Of a stretch of 64,000 nt of DNA, positions 24,284-35,957 are shown piece after piece. The stretch spans positions 1,550,001-1,614,000 of the forward strand of contig NC_060026.1 in the NCBI RefSeq assembly GCF_021134715.1, written 5' to 3'. Each line of letters begins with the position of its first letter. Position 1 is the stretch's first letter. A model generated the notes under the pieces. It saw only the letters and a program-made list of their open reading frames with translations, ran no database searches and was not told the DNA's origin. The stretch comes from Daphnia pulex (Eukaryota > Arthropoda > Branchiopoda > Diplostraca > Daphniidae). A program made the translations under genes and the position numbers.

Positions 24284-24720
24284 CCCAATGTGTTCTGTGA
24301 CACCTTCACGTTTCGCTAGAGAAGCATGTACAAAATGTGTACCATTTTTCTCCTTTCTTCTGTTTCTTTAGAGAAACATGTCATCAATATGCTATCATTC
24401 TATCAACCAAAAATCTTCTAAGTCTTTTTATTATTTTTTGTTTTGGCTTTTGGCTATCAATCCAAAAATCTTCTAAGTCTTTTTATTATTTTTTGGTTCG
24501 GCAATCACACCCGAATTATGTACATATATCCCCTAGAAATTCTTTCCCAAATTGATTGCAACATTACGGCGTTTCGGTTGTGACAGAAAATCATGTCATC
24601 AATATGTTACCCAATGTGTCCCGTGACAACTTCACGTTTTTCGCTAGGGAAACATGTACAAAATGTGTACCAGTTTTCTCCTTTCTTCTGTTTCTTTAGA
24701 GAAACATGTCATCAATATGT
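24284..24720 (+). repeat. Degenerate repeat pair, about 110-bp units
   Basis: Two direct copies, 24284-24392 and 24609-24720, share ACCCAATGTGT, GTGACA, TTCACGTTT, a CATGTACAAAATGTGTACC motif, TTTCTCCTTTCTTCTGTTTC and GAAACATGTCATCAATATG. A truncated third copy of the end lies at about 24592-24608. Confidence 0.75.
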
Positions 24721-25075
24721 TACCCATTTTTCTTTTACTGTCCTCTTTAACCTTCGGAACTCTACCCAAGGAAGTTATTAGGTGAACGAAATCTGATTTT
24801 TTCTCTCTCTTGGACGTATAAAACGACCGATCCTTATTCTCCAAAAACTGTTTTTCTGATGTTGAATCTGATTTTAATTCTGATTCTGATTCTGGCGAAG
24901 TTCGTCTGATCGACTATGGAAATGTTCAGCTTACACATTTTTCTTTTCCTCGATTACACCAGTCATCACTTCAGAAATTTTCTAAGTCCTTTTATTATTT
25001 TTCGGGTCTAGCCATCAAAGTACTTTTATTATTTTTTGTTTCAAAAATCTTCTAAGTCTTTTTATTATTTTGTTT
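24403..25075 (+). repeat. Dispersed short direct repeats (ATCTTCTAAGTCTTTTTATT family)
   Basis: At least four copies of a 30-35 base unit (core TCTTCTAAGTCTTTTTATTA) occur near 24410-24440, 24463-24495, 24970-25003 and 25043-25072, some separated by ATCAA- or GCTATCAA-like linkers. They are interleaved with the 110-bp repeat pair. Confidence 0.7.
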
Positions 25076-26465
25076 TACAGTCCCCTATCGTGTTGCTTGG
25101 TGTTATAGATTCGATTAAATTCTATTGCATGTGGAGTAACCCTGAAAGTGTTATTTTTTTTTTTTGAAAAGCTTCTTTTTAAATTGTAGACCAATCTTGA
25201 AGCTTAAAGATTTGGAAACCATGCTATTTTTCTCTTCGATAAAAGTAAAATTGACTAAATTCTACTGCGGTTTTTGAAACATCGATCGCGTTCTTTAATC
25301 GCGATGGTTACCACTCTTTGAAAATTGCTCATTTTCATGTTGCTTTCTCATTTGTGTAAACCCCCCTCCCCTTGTTTGTTGCACTTCGTTTCCTTCGACT
25401 AGAAACTAGAGTTGCGGAATTAAACAACTTTTTTGCGTCGGGTTTTTCTTGAATGCGGTGTAACACCCCATTCCTGAATTTGTTGAAGATTTTTTCTTTC
25501 TTCTTCAAAGCAGAAGCTGACATATTTTGGTTGCAAGTCTTCTTCAAATAAGTAGCTGACATAATGTTTAAAAATCTAGTAGTTTGCTAGAAATCAACAA
25601 TCCCCCCCGACCCATTCAATGTAACCCTTATTAAAAATTTATCTCAACTAAGGAGATGGAAAAATTTATCGAGCTATGGGCAGCTGGATGTCGAACGCTC
25701 CCTGATGTGACAAGAAACTTGAGCATCGAATTTTGATCGAAATTGGGACAAGCAATGTGTTGGACCCATTTTTCAAAGTGTCGTGTGCGTTTCCGCAAGC
25801 GGATGAAACGCTCAAACACACCAATCTGTGCAGGATTCATACATTCTTTGGTGCATTTCCAGTAGTCGGTCGAGTGGACTCTTCAGTTAACTACCGAATC
25901 CACCCGACCTACTAACAAGAAATACACGGAAAGAATTTTTTAAAGTTGACCCACAAACCAAAAATTGGGTCAACTGGTCGAGTCTTTCCAGTTTTAGTTC
26001 ACAGAGAAAGTTCCATCTTACTCGATGAACTGCTGGGTGAAGACTGACGATGTAGGCTCCGGATGGCCCACCTTTTATGCGGGAAGAAACAAGGTCATTC
26101 AAAGAGAAAAGACATGTGCAGTATAGTCCAAGGGATTAGAAATTTGACCACCCTGTGAAAAGAAATGTATGTGTTCAAGGTAAGCCGGTGGAATGAATGG
26201 GGGTCTCCAGACTTTACTTTCATCCGGCGGGAATAGAAAACGCGCAAAACTAAAGAAGGTCAATGCTCGCTATTAAGGTCGCGGGGATAAAATATTTTCT
26301 TTGAATCCCTTGGCACCGCACATGTGTGTAGTTTTCAGAAATGCATTAGTATTAAATAGAATTCTCGAAAGTTAGTGAAAAAGAAGATATGAAGAAAGGC
26401 CGTATTTTAGTAATTCGATGAATTTCAAACATTTTTCAATAGCTGGAGAAAATTTCTTCTTCACT
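25076..26465. other. Gene-poor region
   Basis: No coding signal recognised; short antisense open frames only. Confidence 0.35.
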
Positions 26466-26840
26466 GATTTGATATAGTCTCAAACGTCATCTTATCGTAA
26501 GTATTTTGTCTATTATGGGTTTCGGAGAACAGCCGAATCGGCAGCAGTCGGATGCTGTACCTATACCTTTGAGCTGTACATAGGTCTATATGTATTATAC
26601 TCATCGTTTTGTCGGTTTTCCAACAATTTCGTGAATGCTCGCGCTGCTGTGCTGTGCGTCACCCAAGTTTTCTGTCGTCACGTTTGACGCCATTTCAAAA
26701 ATTAAAATAAAAAACTGCTTTCATTCAAGTGTAATATGCCGGACGATGCCGGAGTCGGCCGTGTCGGGATAGAAAGAATGCCGGTTTCTGTACAGCACGA
26801 GCCAAACGCAACAAAACAGGTATTAAAAAAGGATTTGTTA
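26466..26840 (+). repeat. Segmental duplication, copy 1, with an exon-like ORF
   Basis: About 375 bp, duplicated at 27744-28118. It begins GATTTGATATAG and ends in AAACAG followed by GTATT and GGATTTGTT. Copy 1 contains an ATG frame at 26736-26819 (28 codons, MPDDAGVGRVGIERMPVSV onward) running exactly to a CAG|GTATTA donor in phase 0. It could be a first coding exon whose continuation I cannot find, or a non-coding element. Confidence 0.7.
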
Positions 26841-27229
26841 CTAACTTACTGCTATAAAAATATTAATACTAATACAAATTTAACGTAAATATTGTTTAAG
26901 ATCGGGTGTTTGCTCTATTTTATTGTTCTAGTTGTGTGGTTTCTCAGCGCAAGATTTTCTGTCGAACAGATCGACGCGATGAAGACGGGGGTGAATTTTG
27001 AAGTTGTGTTTCTTGTAACGGCATATCAACTTCTTCAGCATAATTATTAATTAAGCGTCAAGTCTACCGCTGCTGCAATGTTTGTTTCGAAGAATGCTGG
27101 ATGGTAGAATCTACTTATTATTGTTATTATAGACTTATAGTTCACTAATAGACAATGGTAAATTTGAGAACGCTGTCAGTTTCTAAAAATTTCTTATCCC
27201 ATTCTCATCCAACATGCCCTTTGGAATTG

Positions 27230-27605
27230 TTAAGGAAGACCGGTCTCTTAAACATTTCTTAAACCGTTCTCTTCCCAACATTTCTTATACATGCTGTAAG
27301 GTTGAAGTATAGAAAGAGTCAAAGAGGCCGGTGTCTTTCCAGCTGCTATCATTTAATAACTAAAATGTATTTGATGGAGACCGGTCTCTTAAAATTCCTT
27401 AAATCGTTCTCTTTCCAACATTTCTCATACATGCTGTAAGTATGAAATATAGAAAAAAGACCGAGTCTTACCAGCTTTTAAATCTGCACCAATAAATTGT
27501 TAGGAGACCAATGGCTTGCCTTCCCAGCTGTTATAATTTAATATCTGAAATGTTGGAAAGAGACCGGATTAAGGTACATTTTGAGAGGCCGGTCTCTTTC
27601 CAACA
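27230..27605 (+). repeat. Repeats carrying the GAGACCGGTCTC palindrome
   Basis: Direct repeats near 27237 and 27377 share GACCGGTCTCTTAAA, a CCGTTCTCTT.CCAACATTTCT segment, then CATACATGCTGTAAG and GTATAGAAA-like ends. Related fragments recur near 27550 and 27584 (GAGAGGCCGGTCTCTTTCC). The core GAGACCGGTCTC at 27377-27388 is a perfect 12-bp palindrome. Confidence 0.7.
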
Positions 27606-27743
27606 TTTATTGACAAATGCAAAGCAATACACTGATTATGGAATTGACAAATGTAGATATTGACAGCGGATATTGACAACAACAAGCGCCACTTATAAAG
27701 GCGATGAATTTTTTCGGTGTAAATAACCCCGTTATTTGATGGT

Positions 27744-28118
27744 GATTTGATATAGCCTCAAACGTCATCTTATCGTATAGTATTTGGCCTGTATATGGCT
27801 TCGGAGAACAGCCGAATCGGCAGCAGTCGGATGCTGTATGAGCTATACATAGGTCTATGTATTATATACCCATCGTTTTGTCGGTTTTCCAACAATTTCG
27901 TTAATGCTCGGCGCTGTGCTGTGCGTCACCCAAGTTTTCTGTCGTCACGTTTGACGCCACTTAAAAAATATTTAAAAAAAAACTGCTTTCATTCAATTGT
28001 AATATGCCGGAGTCGGCCGTGTCGGGATAATAAGACAGAATGCGGGTTTCTGTGTAATACAGCTGACTGCTCACGAGCCAAACGCAACCAAACAGGTATT
28101 TAAAAAAAGGATTTGTTG
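27744..28118 (+). repeat. Segmental duplication, copy 2 (exon-like ORF broken)
   Basis: Second copy of the 26466-26840 block. The ATG frame seen in copy 1 is closed by a stop after MPESAVSG, because a short deletion after the ATG shifts the frame. The donor-like CAG|GTATT end is retained. Confidence 0.7.
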
Positions 28119-31100
28119 CGCAATCACCGCGTCGCCATCACCGTTATTGCGTATTCCTCAAGTTACGGCCGTTTGTAGATTGTCGCTTTCACTTGCAATC
28201 GATACAGAAATCTTTCAATGTCTATAGCGTTTTGGACAAAAAGGCGAGAAAATGTCAAAAGTTAATGCGACGTTTTCAAGAGTATATTCGACAAAGAAAA
28301 ACAAAACAGTCAAGGGCCATTCACGTTTCGTTGATTTCCCGTTGTCGAGTTGCTTATTTTGGCATCGCGACAAAACGGCTTTTCTATGGCGCGCAGACAA
28401 TCACTTTGTGTTGTTGGACTTTTTCTCTTTCACCGTGTCAATAACTGCGCCACTGGAAAACAATACGCAGGGAAAAAAGGGGCATTCTCGACTCGTTAAA
28501 CCAAATCAGCAGTGATGCATATTCCTCTTGTTACATAGTGTGTGTCTATCTCTACAAAAATAGTTAGTCTGTATGATAGGATGTACAATGTCTCCCGAAC
28601 AGTGTGTAGAAAAATGATACTGCTGCAAGCGAAGACAAACAGCGCAGCAGCAGGGGGTATACATCGGCGAAATCAAAAATAGGTTTACAGTCAAACAGAC
28701 ACCCTGAAAAGATGGAATCCAATTACAGTACATCCGCCGGAATAAAGGAGCAGCATCTCTGAAAATTGAAAGTGCTTTTTCTCTTTGACTTTTTCCCAGC
28801 TTTGATTTCCAATTTCCCCCATCGCATTCAATAATAAAAAAAAAGAGTGGAATATGCAGTTTGTCGAACTAATGAGATGAAAACTTTGTATCATTGCAGG
28901 AAAACGTTTACTGGCAGAACAAAAAGCCCAGTTCAGTGAAAAGCCATTTTGCCATCCCATAGACATGCCATCTATATACTTGGAATTATTGGCGAAATAA
29001 ATGTGTAGGAGTCACTTTCTTCCTTCCACGTCGCATCAAGTTAAGAAGACGGAGCTGTTGCTGCTTGTCGCTACGGTTCCATTCGATTACGACGCCATTA
29101 GCATTCGACTCGGGCGGCGCAAAGGTATAGGCAGTGATGTAAGTCGCCATTATTTTTCATCTCTTCACCATTTTTCTTTCCGTGTTTACCTTTTCCTATC
29201 CATCAGCTCGGGATTCGTCGGGTAAATGTAATGCACAGAATAATGTCGACTATAGTGAAAGCCGTGCTGTAATTGGCTGCTGTAGGCGTCGTGGCTTCAC
29301 CGCCGTACGAAATCAAGTCGCTTGTAATTGATTTGTCGTTTCAAAGGCCTTCAATGATTTCACATTCTACATTGCACGGCCAAGCTGCCGGAGATAATAA
29401 TATCGACGATGACACCCGCCCACAGTTGGTTTCTTTCTTTCCCCGTCATTTTTTTTCGTCCATGTTTCAAAATTCAAAAATGTCGTTAACAGTTTCGAGG
29501 CTGAAGCGATTGCGTCATGGTATCTGTCCCGCAGGTGAATATATCGCGTCGCATAGAAGTTGATGTGCGGATCCCGGAGTGTTCCGATGGATCAATATTT
29601 GTCTATAGCGACTTATTGTGTTGTGTGCGTGAGCCACGGCAACAGCAGACTTTGGGTAGCCCATTTCGCTGATGGATGTCTACATACGCACGCACGTACA
29701 CGGCAAACCTCTTTTCTTCCGTTCCACAATGCCGCACGTATATTACTTGTGTTAGTGTAGTATATGCGTTAGGGTTCGTGTATAGACGTATAGCCTACAT
29801 GTCGTCGATCCCTGATGAAAGTACGGTACTCGGCTTGCATCAATCAATCCGGTGTGTGTATCCGCAAACACATTGATAGAGCGTCAAAGTCTTCCGAGTC
29901 TATTAAAAAGCTTCGCAGCCATTAGGGTTTTGTTTTTTGTTTCTTCCGCTTGTTACTAGACGTATTCCTATATATATTGTACCCTACTACCTTTGTGTGT
30001 AGTATAGGCGGCTACAATAATGGTTCAAGGTTTCACTCACGTTCTCCGCCGGATGTACACACAGTAACGATCAGCATCCCCCGTATGTGCTACTTCAACT
30101 CTCATCTCTTATTCCTATACACTTAGCTGGGAAAACAAAATCAATTCGAGGGTTATTGCAGCGTACATGAAGGAAAAGAAATAAGGTTGAATCAAAAGCT
30201 TTGCAACGTTATTGTCCACCCAGCATAGTTGTTAGCAAACGAAATTGGTTGTTATACCTATAAAGGCTATATAGGACTCTTTGAAAATCCCCGATCTCAA
30301 ACTCAAAATAGCCGGCCGTAATAGTATTTATTTTTAGCTCAAGTATAGAAGCTCAAGAAATCGAATTTCTTCCGCTTTTATCCTGCCTGATGTACGTAAT
30401 TCATCGCTATTATAGAGCCGGCTAATGTAAAATAGAGTAGGTTGTTCACATGACACTGTTTGGCTATTTAAAAATATTAAAAAAACAACATTTCAGCGTT
30501 GCTGGTTCTTATCACAAAGTTGTCCGGGCGACTGAGCAGCAGCAAACAACTTCTCTTGATCTTGGACGGAAATTTAGCCGTGATCATTAAAATGATATGG
30601 ATCAGAGACTCTATATAAATGTATGACGTAAGAGTTGACCATTGCCATATCGTGCACAGATAAAACAGAATGTCAGATGGGAATCTAACGGAATGAATGG
30701 AAATAGTCCCGCTAAAAATAAATACCCCTAGATTTATTTAACTACCATTACAGGAAATAATACGCAATAACAAAAGGAATCAACTTTTTCTATCCATCTC
30801 GTTATGCCCAGGAGAATACAGAATCTATCCTTGCCGACGGCCGACTAGACTTTTTTCCCGGTATAATTATTGATTCATCCCAGCCATCCTTCTTATATTC
30901 TTATAATAATATCTCGCCTTATTTATATCCCTGTCTCTCCATTTCGCATTCTCCAAAATTGGACTGCCACATATCCCAACCCTTTTTTTTGTCTTTTGTT
31001 TTATATATGTTTCGTGTCATCCGCGACTGTATTATCGTTTTCATCCGGCGCCTTCCGTTTTCTCTCTCCAGACAGTAATAACAGACAAAAGCCTATATTA

Positions 31101-34100
31101 TTCCGCTGCATATAATAAACTTTTGGCCCCGTCTGTCTCCCAATTCCCAAAAGAGAAGTGATTAAATTCCTCAGTTACATTCTACAGCGTATTTATTAGC
31201 CATTTTTCTTGGCGTTTTGAGGATTTAAGGCTCTCCAAAACAAATAAGTTTCTTTATTTGAGTTTGGCCAATTTTTTCGCGGCCCCAATGACTTCCCCGC
31301 AAACAAAATCAGAGCAACGACATCGCCCAAGAAATAAGGCGCCAAGTTTGAAAAAGTCGACGTTTAATCAATGCCGCGCAATCATTTCCTATACCTCGTC
31401 GCAAATCAAACACGCCGTCAACATATTGAAAAATGTTGACGGTCGAGAGATATATTGAGGTTTTTATTTATCCCTCCTTCGCGGTGTGTTGCGTGCTGCC
31501 GCTTATTCCTCGGCGGGATATTTATCCATATGAGGCGACGTTTCCGCCATCGTTGGAAAATAGTCGGCAGCTTCCATCTGTTTTTTTCTTTCCCGGGCTG
31601 AGCCGCGTTCGCTCGATTGAACGACTTGATCGTTTCTGCTGTCAGCGGGAATGAATGCTTACTCTACCGAAATGTGTAGCTAGTCGGAAAAAAATAAAAC
31701 TCCCCCCCCCTCCTTCCGGCGCTCTCGTCCCATATGCTGGTGAAGGATAGAATTTTCTAGTTTCTTTTTTTTTTTTTTTAATCATCCCATATCTTTTTTT
31801 TGCGGTTTATTTCGTATTTGCCCGCTGGCGAATTATCCGCTTGTTATAGAAACCAGGATAGCCTATGTAGGGAATCCCTTTTTAAAATGCCAATGTCCGT
31901 TGTGACGCAAAAGGACGATTTAAAAAAATAAAAGGAAATAATAATTCTGACCGATGGTCGATATTCTGACAGCAGCAGCAGCAGGCTCAGCATTTATTTT
32001 CTCTCTCCAAAACGATACGTCACTCCTCTCTCGCGCCGACCAGTGGCCGGGCGAGAGAGTCGTTGCCAAACACCGTCGTCGGAAATCGAGTGTCAACGGC
32101 CCATTTGCATTTTTGATCCGGTGCGCGCATTTATCGATCGGCGTCCTTATTAGTATCTCGACTTGCTCAACATTTTCGTCTCGTATTAGAAGATGTCGCC
32201 CTGGCCATGATTTGTCAATCTCGTATCGAAGCTCATCTTTGTGCACACACATTCCGCAGTTGGATGGCAAACGAGATCTCAGTTGTTGTTTTCCCCATAC
32301 ATGGAACCATCATCCGCCCAATGGAGATCCGGAGAGACCGTTTCTCTCTCTCTTTTTATACGGTCGGAATATATAGAGTCGATACAAGCGAATGGGGAAG
32401 AAAGATGTTGACTTGCAGCCGGGGCTGATGTAAATCACCGCTGTTGTGTTATGCTGATGCGCATTCCACGCGCTGTTGAATAATCTTTCCTCCACTCTTC
32501 TCAGCGAGAGCGGAGCATTTTCCCCTCGAAAAAGGGGCCAGCCCAGCACTCAAACTGCCGCTGTAAATATCGCGCATACAATGCCGCTTTTGCAGCCGGA
32601 AATAAACGGGGCTGCTGCTGCTGCTATACAGCGATGTTCAGATGATGGAGACGACGACTAGTGTTTGTGTCTCAATTGTTATTCAAATGGGACCAGAAAT
32701 ATAAGAGAAAGAAATTGTCTGGTTTCTTTTTCCTTTTTTGGAGGGGGATTTCTAGGACGACAAAAGAAAATCCGCCATCCGGGCGGAGTAGCAGCACCCA
32801 CACGATTTCTACTGGCCTGTTTATATTCTTATCTTCCCGTTTTTTTTCTTTTTAAAGATGGCAATCTCCTCAAATTGCTTGCAACCGTCTAAATCTTGTT
32901 TTTATTCCTGACGAATATAACGAAATCACCGGAATTTCGCCATTTGTACGGAAATAGCTGCGCCGACCGGATGGCGTGTAGGCCGCATTACAGTTATATA
33001 CGAGAGAGTCAACCAGGAGTCAACCCGAATCACAAAAAATCAAATCGTCCAAAATGTCGGTGAAAGAACACAAAGACCCTTGTAATAATAAATCTAGACA
33101 CATCAACGTCGAATCGAATCATCTCTCAACTTGACAATTGCGCAATTTCTTGCCAGACATTTGCGGAGGTGCGGCGCATTAAAAAAGAAAAAGACACGTA
33201 CGATCCTAAAACTTTTTTGTTGGTGTTTCGCCACGGTTCAGCCCACCAGCACTCCCAGAAAATAAAAAAGAAAAAGTACTAGATCCTTTAGGCCTCATCA
33301 ACCCCTGGCCAACGCCGTGTAATTGCTTAACTTCTTCTTCTTCTTCTTGCGGGAGTCTAACGGCGGTTGTTATAAAAGACGGTCGAGAAGACAAAAAGGG
33401 CGAGCTACGCTGGTATAGACACGTCAAAGTCAAGTTCTGCAAAGGAATTGCTCATTACATCTATCGTTATCTCTCCCGACTCTGGCGGCGCGCAGAGTTT
33501 AGGATCTTATAACTTTCATCCACGACACTACATCCAGCAGCTCTAAATGCAAATGAGTTTTTCTTCTTTTTCCCCGCGGCTAGAAAACTCGGAACGAATG
33601 ACAATTTCATTGCGAGAGTGAGGCTGTTTTCTGTTTGTTATTATGCGGATGCTAACGAACAATGTCGGAGATCAGAGAAGGAAACGTCGATATCATTCCC
33701 GGCAGAGGTTACGCACACAAATGACGGCAGTCTTATACCCACGTCAGATCGATCCTGTTTTATTTATTTTTCGCGGTGTATACTCACACAACTATCTGTA
33801 CGCACAATAATGGGCGAGGAGCTGCTGAACTTGTTCCATGGCATACTTTGCTGGCCTTTGAACTCCATGACAACCGCGTCCTGGATGGACGCGCGACTCG
33901 GGTGTCACTGCCCGGCTGCGATCCTTATTCCGCATTATCCCCCAAAGTTTTCGTGTGGACGGATAATATCACAACGTCCGCTCTCTACTTTCGTGGTATA
34001 TAGATCCAGATCTTCTCTGGGCAGCCAGGCGACGCGCTGTTATATATTACATAACCCTATTCATTTTTGAATGGCAACTGACTTTCGATAGGGCTTGGCG

Positions 34101-34440
34101 TTTTCAGCAGGTTAATCATACTGCGCTTAGAGAGAGGGGAAGGAGGAAAAGGCAAGCTATAATTAACTGCGGATGTGTGTGTATCTAGCCCACCGATAAG
34201 GAAAATTGTAAACATTCATTTCGGACTCTGGAATCGATGGGCCAAAGTTGTGCAGTTGCACCACGAATATGATTTCTCTGCAATGTGATACTTTGTGTAG
34301 CGTCCGCAGGGCGCACGGCGCAGGAATAGTCAGTTATCAATTTCAATCGTTTTCAGACACGAGTTTAAAGGGCGCCAGTGTTTTCACTGTTTAGACAAAT
34401 TAATACAAACTGCGTAGGAGAGTTATATCACTTTAATTCA
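28119..34440. other. Gene-poor region between repeats and the P450 relic
   Basis: More than 6 kb without a protein exon that I could support. It has many short random-looking frames on both strands, a CTT microsatellite near 33333-33349, and poly-C and poly-T runs near 31703 and 31766. It may hold distal regulatory sequence or a long intron, but nothing shows this directly. Confidence 0.35.
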
Positions 34441-34489
34441 GTTTGTCTATGATGTGGACGTGGGGCGGTGGGGCGAGTGGAAAGAGGCA

Positions 34490-34695
34490 AAATAAATAAT
34501 GAGAAAACAGCGCCGACTTGTGCTATGTGCGAAAAACTAATTTGGCACACAACATTCCGAAATGCGATCCAAGAAAATGAGGAAAAAATGTTTGGTCTTT
34601 TAGATGGAACGAACCTTGACGCAACTGACATCAATCTTATCAATGAATTAGTTTGAATCAAAGATTTCAATCAGTTTGTCAATGGCAGGGTTAGT
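34490..34695 (+). pseudogene. Fossil P450 exon (homologous to exon 3 of the nearby CYP pair)
   Basis: The frame reads KMFGLLDGTNLDATDINLIN, then after a stop IKDFNQFVNGR. Exon 3 of the downstream genes reads TFGYFDGTLPNLYTTDINLI, then VKDFDHFVNRR in the same positions and spacing. The in-frame TGA and the absence of other recognisable P450 exons around it indicate a degraded duplicate. It lies about 1.3 kb upstream of the first intact gene in the same orientation. Confidence 0.65.
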
Positions 34696-34699
34696 ATAG

Positions 34700-35530
34700 T
34701 TCAAAAATTCAAATGGCTTTTTGTTTTTTGGGGTAAAAGTAAAATCAAGTTCAATCAATAACAATGTTCCAGTCAATTTAAATTCAAATGATATCGAAAG
34801 CTTAAAATATTAAACGAATAATTGATGCATCAAAACACATCCGGACCAGCTTGACAGGAGAAGTGCTGTTTAGGCAGAGCAGTTATTCTTTACACGGAAA
34901 TCCCAATTCTGCGGATGGCCTTTGCGCGGATGATTCCCTTATTTTAATCACACATCAGCCGCTATCTAGTTTGTATATGACCCCCGGGTCCCATTCCGTC
35001 TTGGAAGACGACTGGTGTTTAAACGCAATCAAATCTGATTTCACGACCTACAGCACCATTTTTATAATAGCGGAAGCACAAAAACACGCAGTCCAAAACA
35101 AATCACTTTGCGATAAATCGTACACACCGTCTCCTCCCTGCGCCCGGAAGCCCGGAATAAACGCTCCGCCCAATTTACGACCCCAGCTATATTTCATATG
35201 GGCCGCACCTCATGTTTGCGGATCTGCTCTTGATTGACAACAGCTGTGCAGCTCGTAATGAAGTCGGACACGACGTTTAAATTAAATGAGATGTCCTCGA
35301 TCAATTGAGACATAAGGAAATATACAGGCGATCCGAATAAACGAAAAATCAGCCGGATATCCTTATTAAGTTTGAATTGGCGCCATAGACTTTAAAAAAT
35401 ATATTTTAAACAAAAATCTGTTGTAACAAAATGGATTTTGTAGGTACATAAAATAAAGATTAGTTGCCCTCAAAACCTGCTAAATTGCACCATCGGATAT
35501 GACGCAACAAAAAAATAGACACTAAATAAT
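34700..35530. other. P450 upstream region
   Basis: Non-coding. A stretch near 35095-35320 is related to sequence near 38450-38745, downstream of the first P450 gene (shared AATCAC.TTGCGAT, AAGTCGGACACG and GTC.TCGATCAAT), showing that the duplicated unit includes the upstream flank. Confidence 0.45.
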
Positions 35531-35532
35531 CT

Positions 35533-35690
35533 ATAAACTCTGGCTGCATTCGCCCTTTACTCTTTCGTCATGCTTTTCTAATGTACACACTGTCAAAAAA
35601 AAATGAAAACGATGAATAAACTCTGGTTGCATTCGCTCTTTACTAATGCGTCATGATTTTCTTTTGTACACTGTCGAGAAAAAAATAAAA
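35533..35690 (+). repeat. Tandem repeat upstream of P450 gene 1 (about 80-bp units)
   Basis: Two direct copies start at 35533 and 35616 and share ATAAACTCTGG.TGCATTCGC, TTTACT, GCGTCATG/TCGTCATG, TGTACAC and ACTGTC. A third, more diverged copy occurs upstream of P450 gene 2 at about 38990-39060. This suggests a promoter-region repeat that was duplicated with the gene. Confidence 0.65.
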
Positions 35691-35957
35691 ATAAAAAAAC
35701 ATTTCTTATCTCTCTCAAATATTTACTCTCACGACTAGCGATGACTGGTAATTTGGTGCATTTAAGGCGCAAAAAGCTGTTGAACCCGGACATTGTAGAT
35801 TGAAACTCTCACAGAACTAAAAAATAAAAAAGTGTATAGCTGGCAATCCAGGACGTAGTTTTACGACGTCGCCACGTAGACGAAGTTCATTTATTCTTTC
35901 GCACAAACACACCCATTATTTTTTCTTAACTCAGTCCGTCTCCCTCTGCAGTTTGTA

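Noticed and set aside
31954-32376. 140-codon plus-strand frame in the gene-poor region
   Set aside because: It has an antisense open frame of similar length, low-complexity Ser/Arg composition and no domain; chance in GC-richer spacer.
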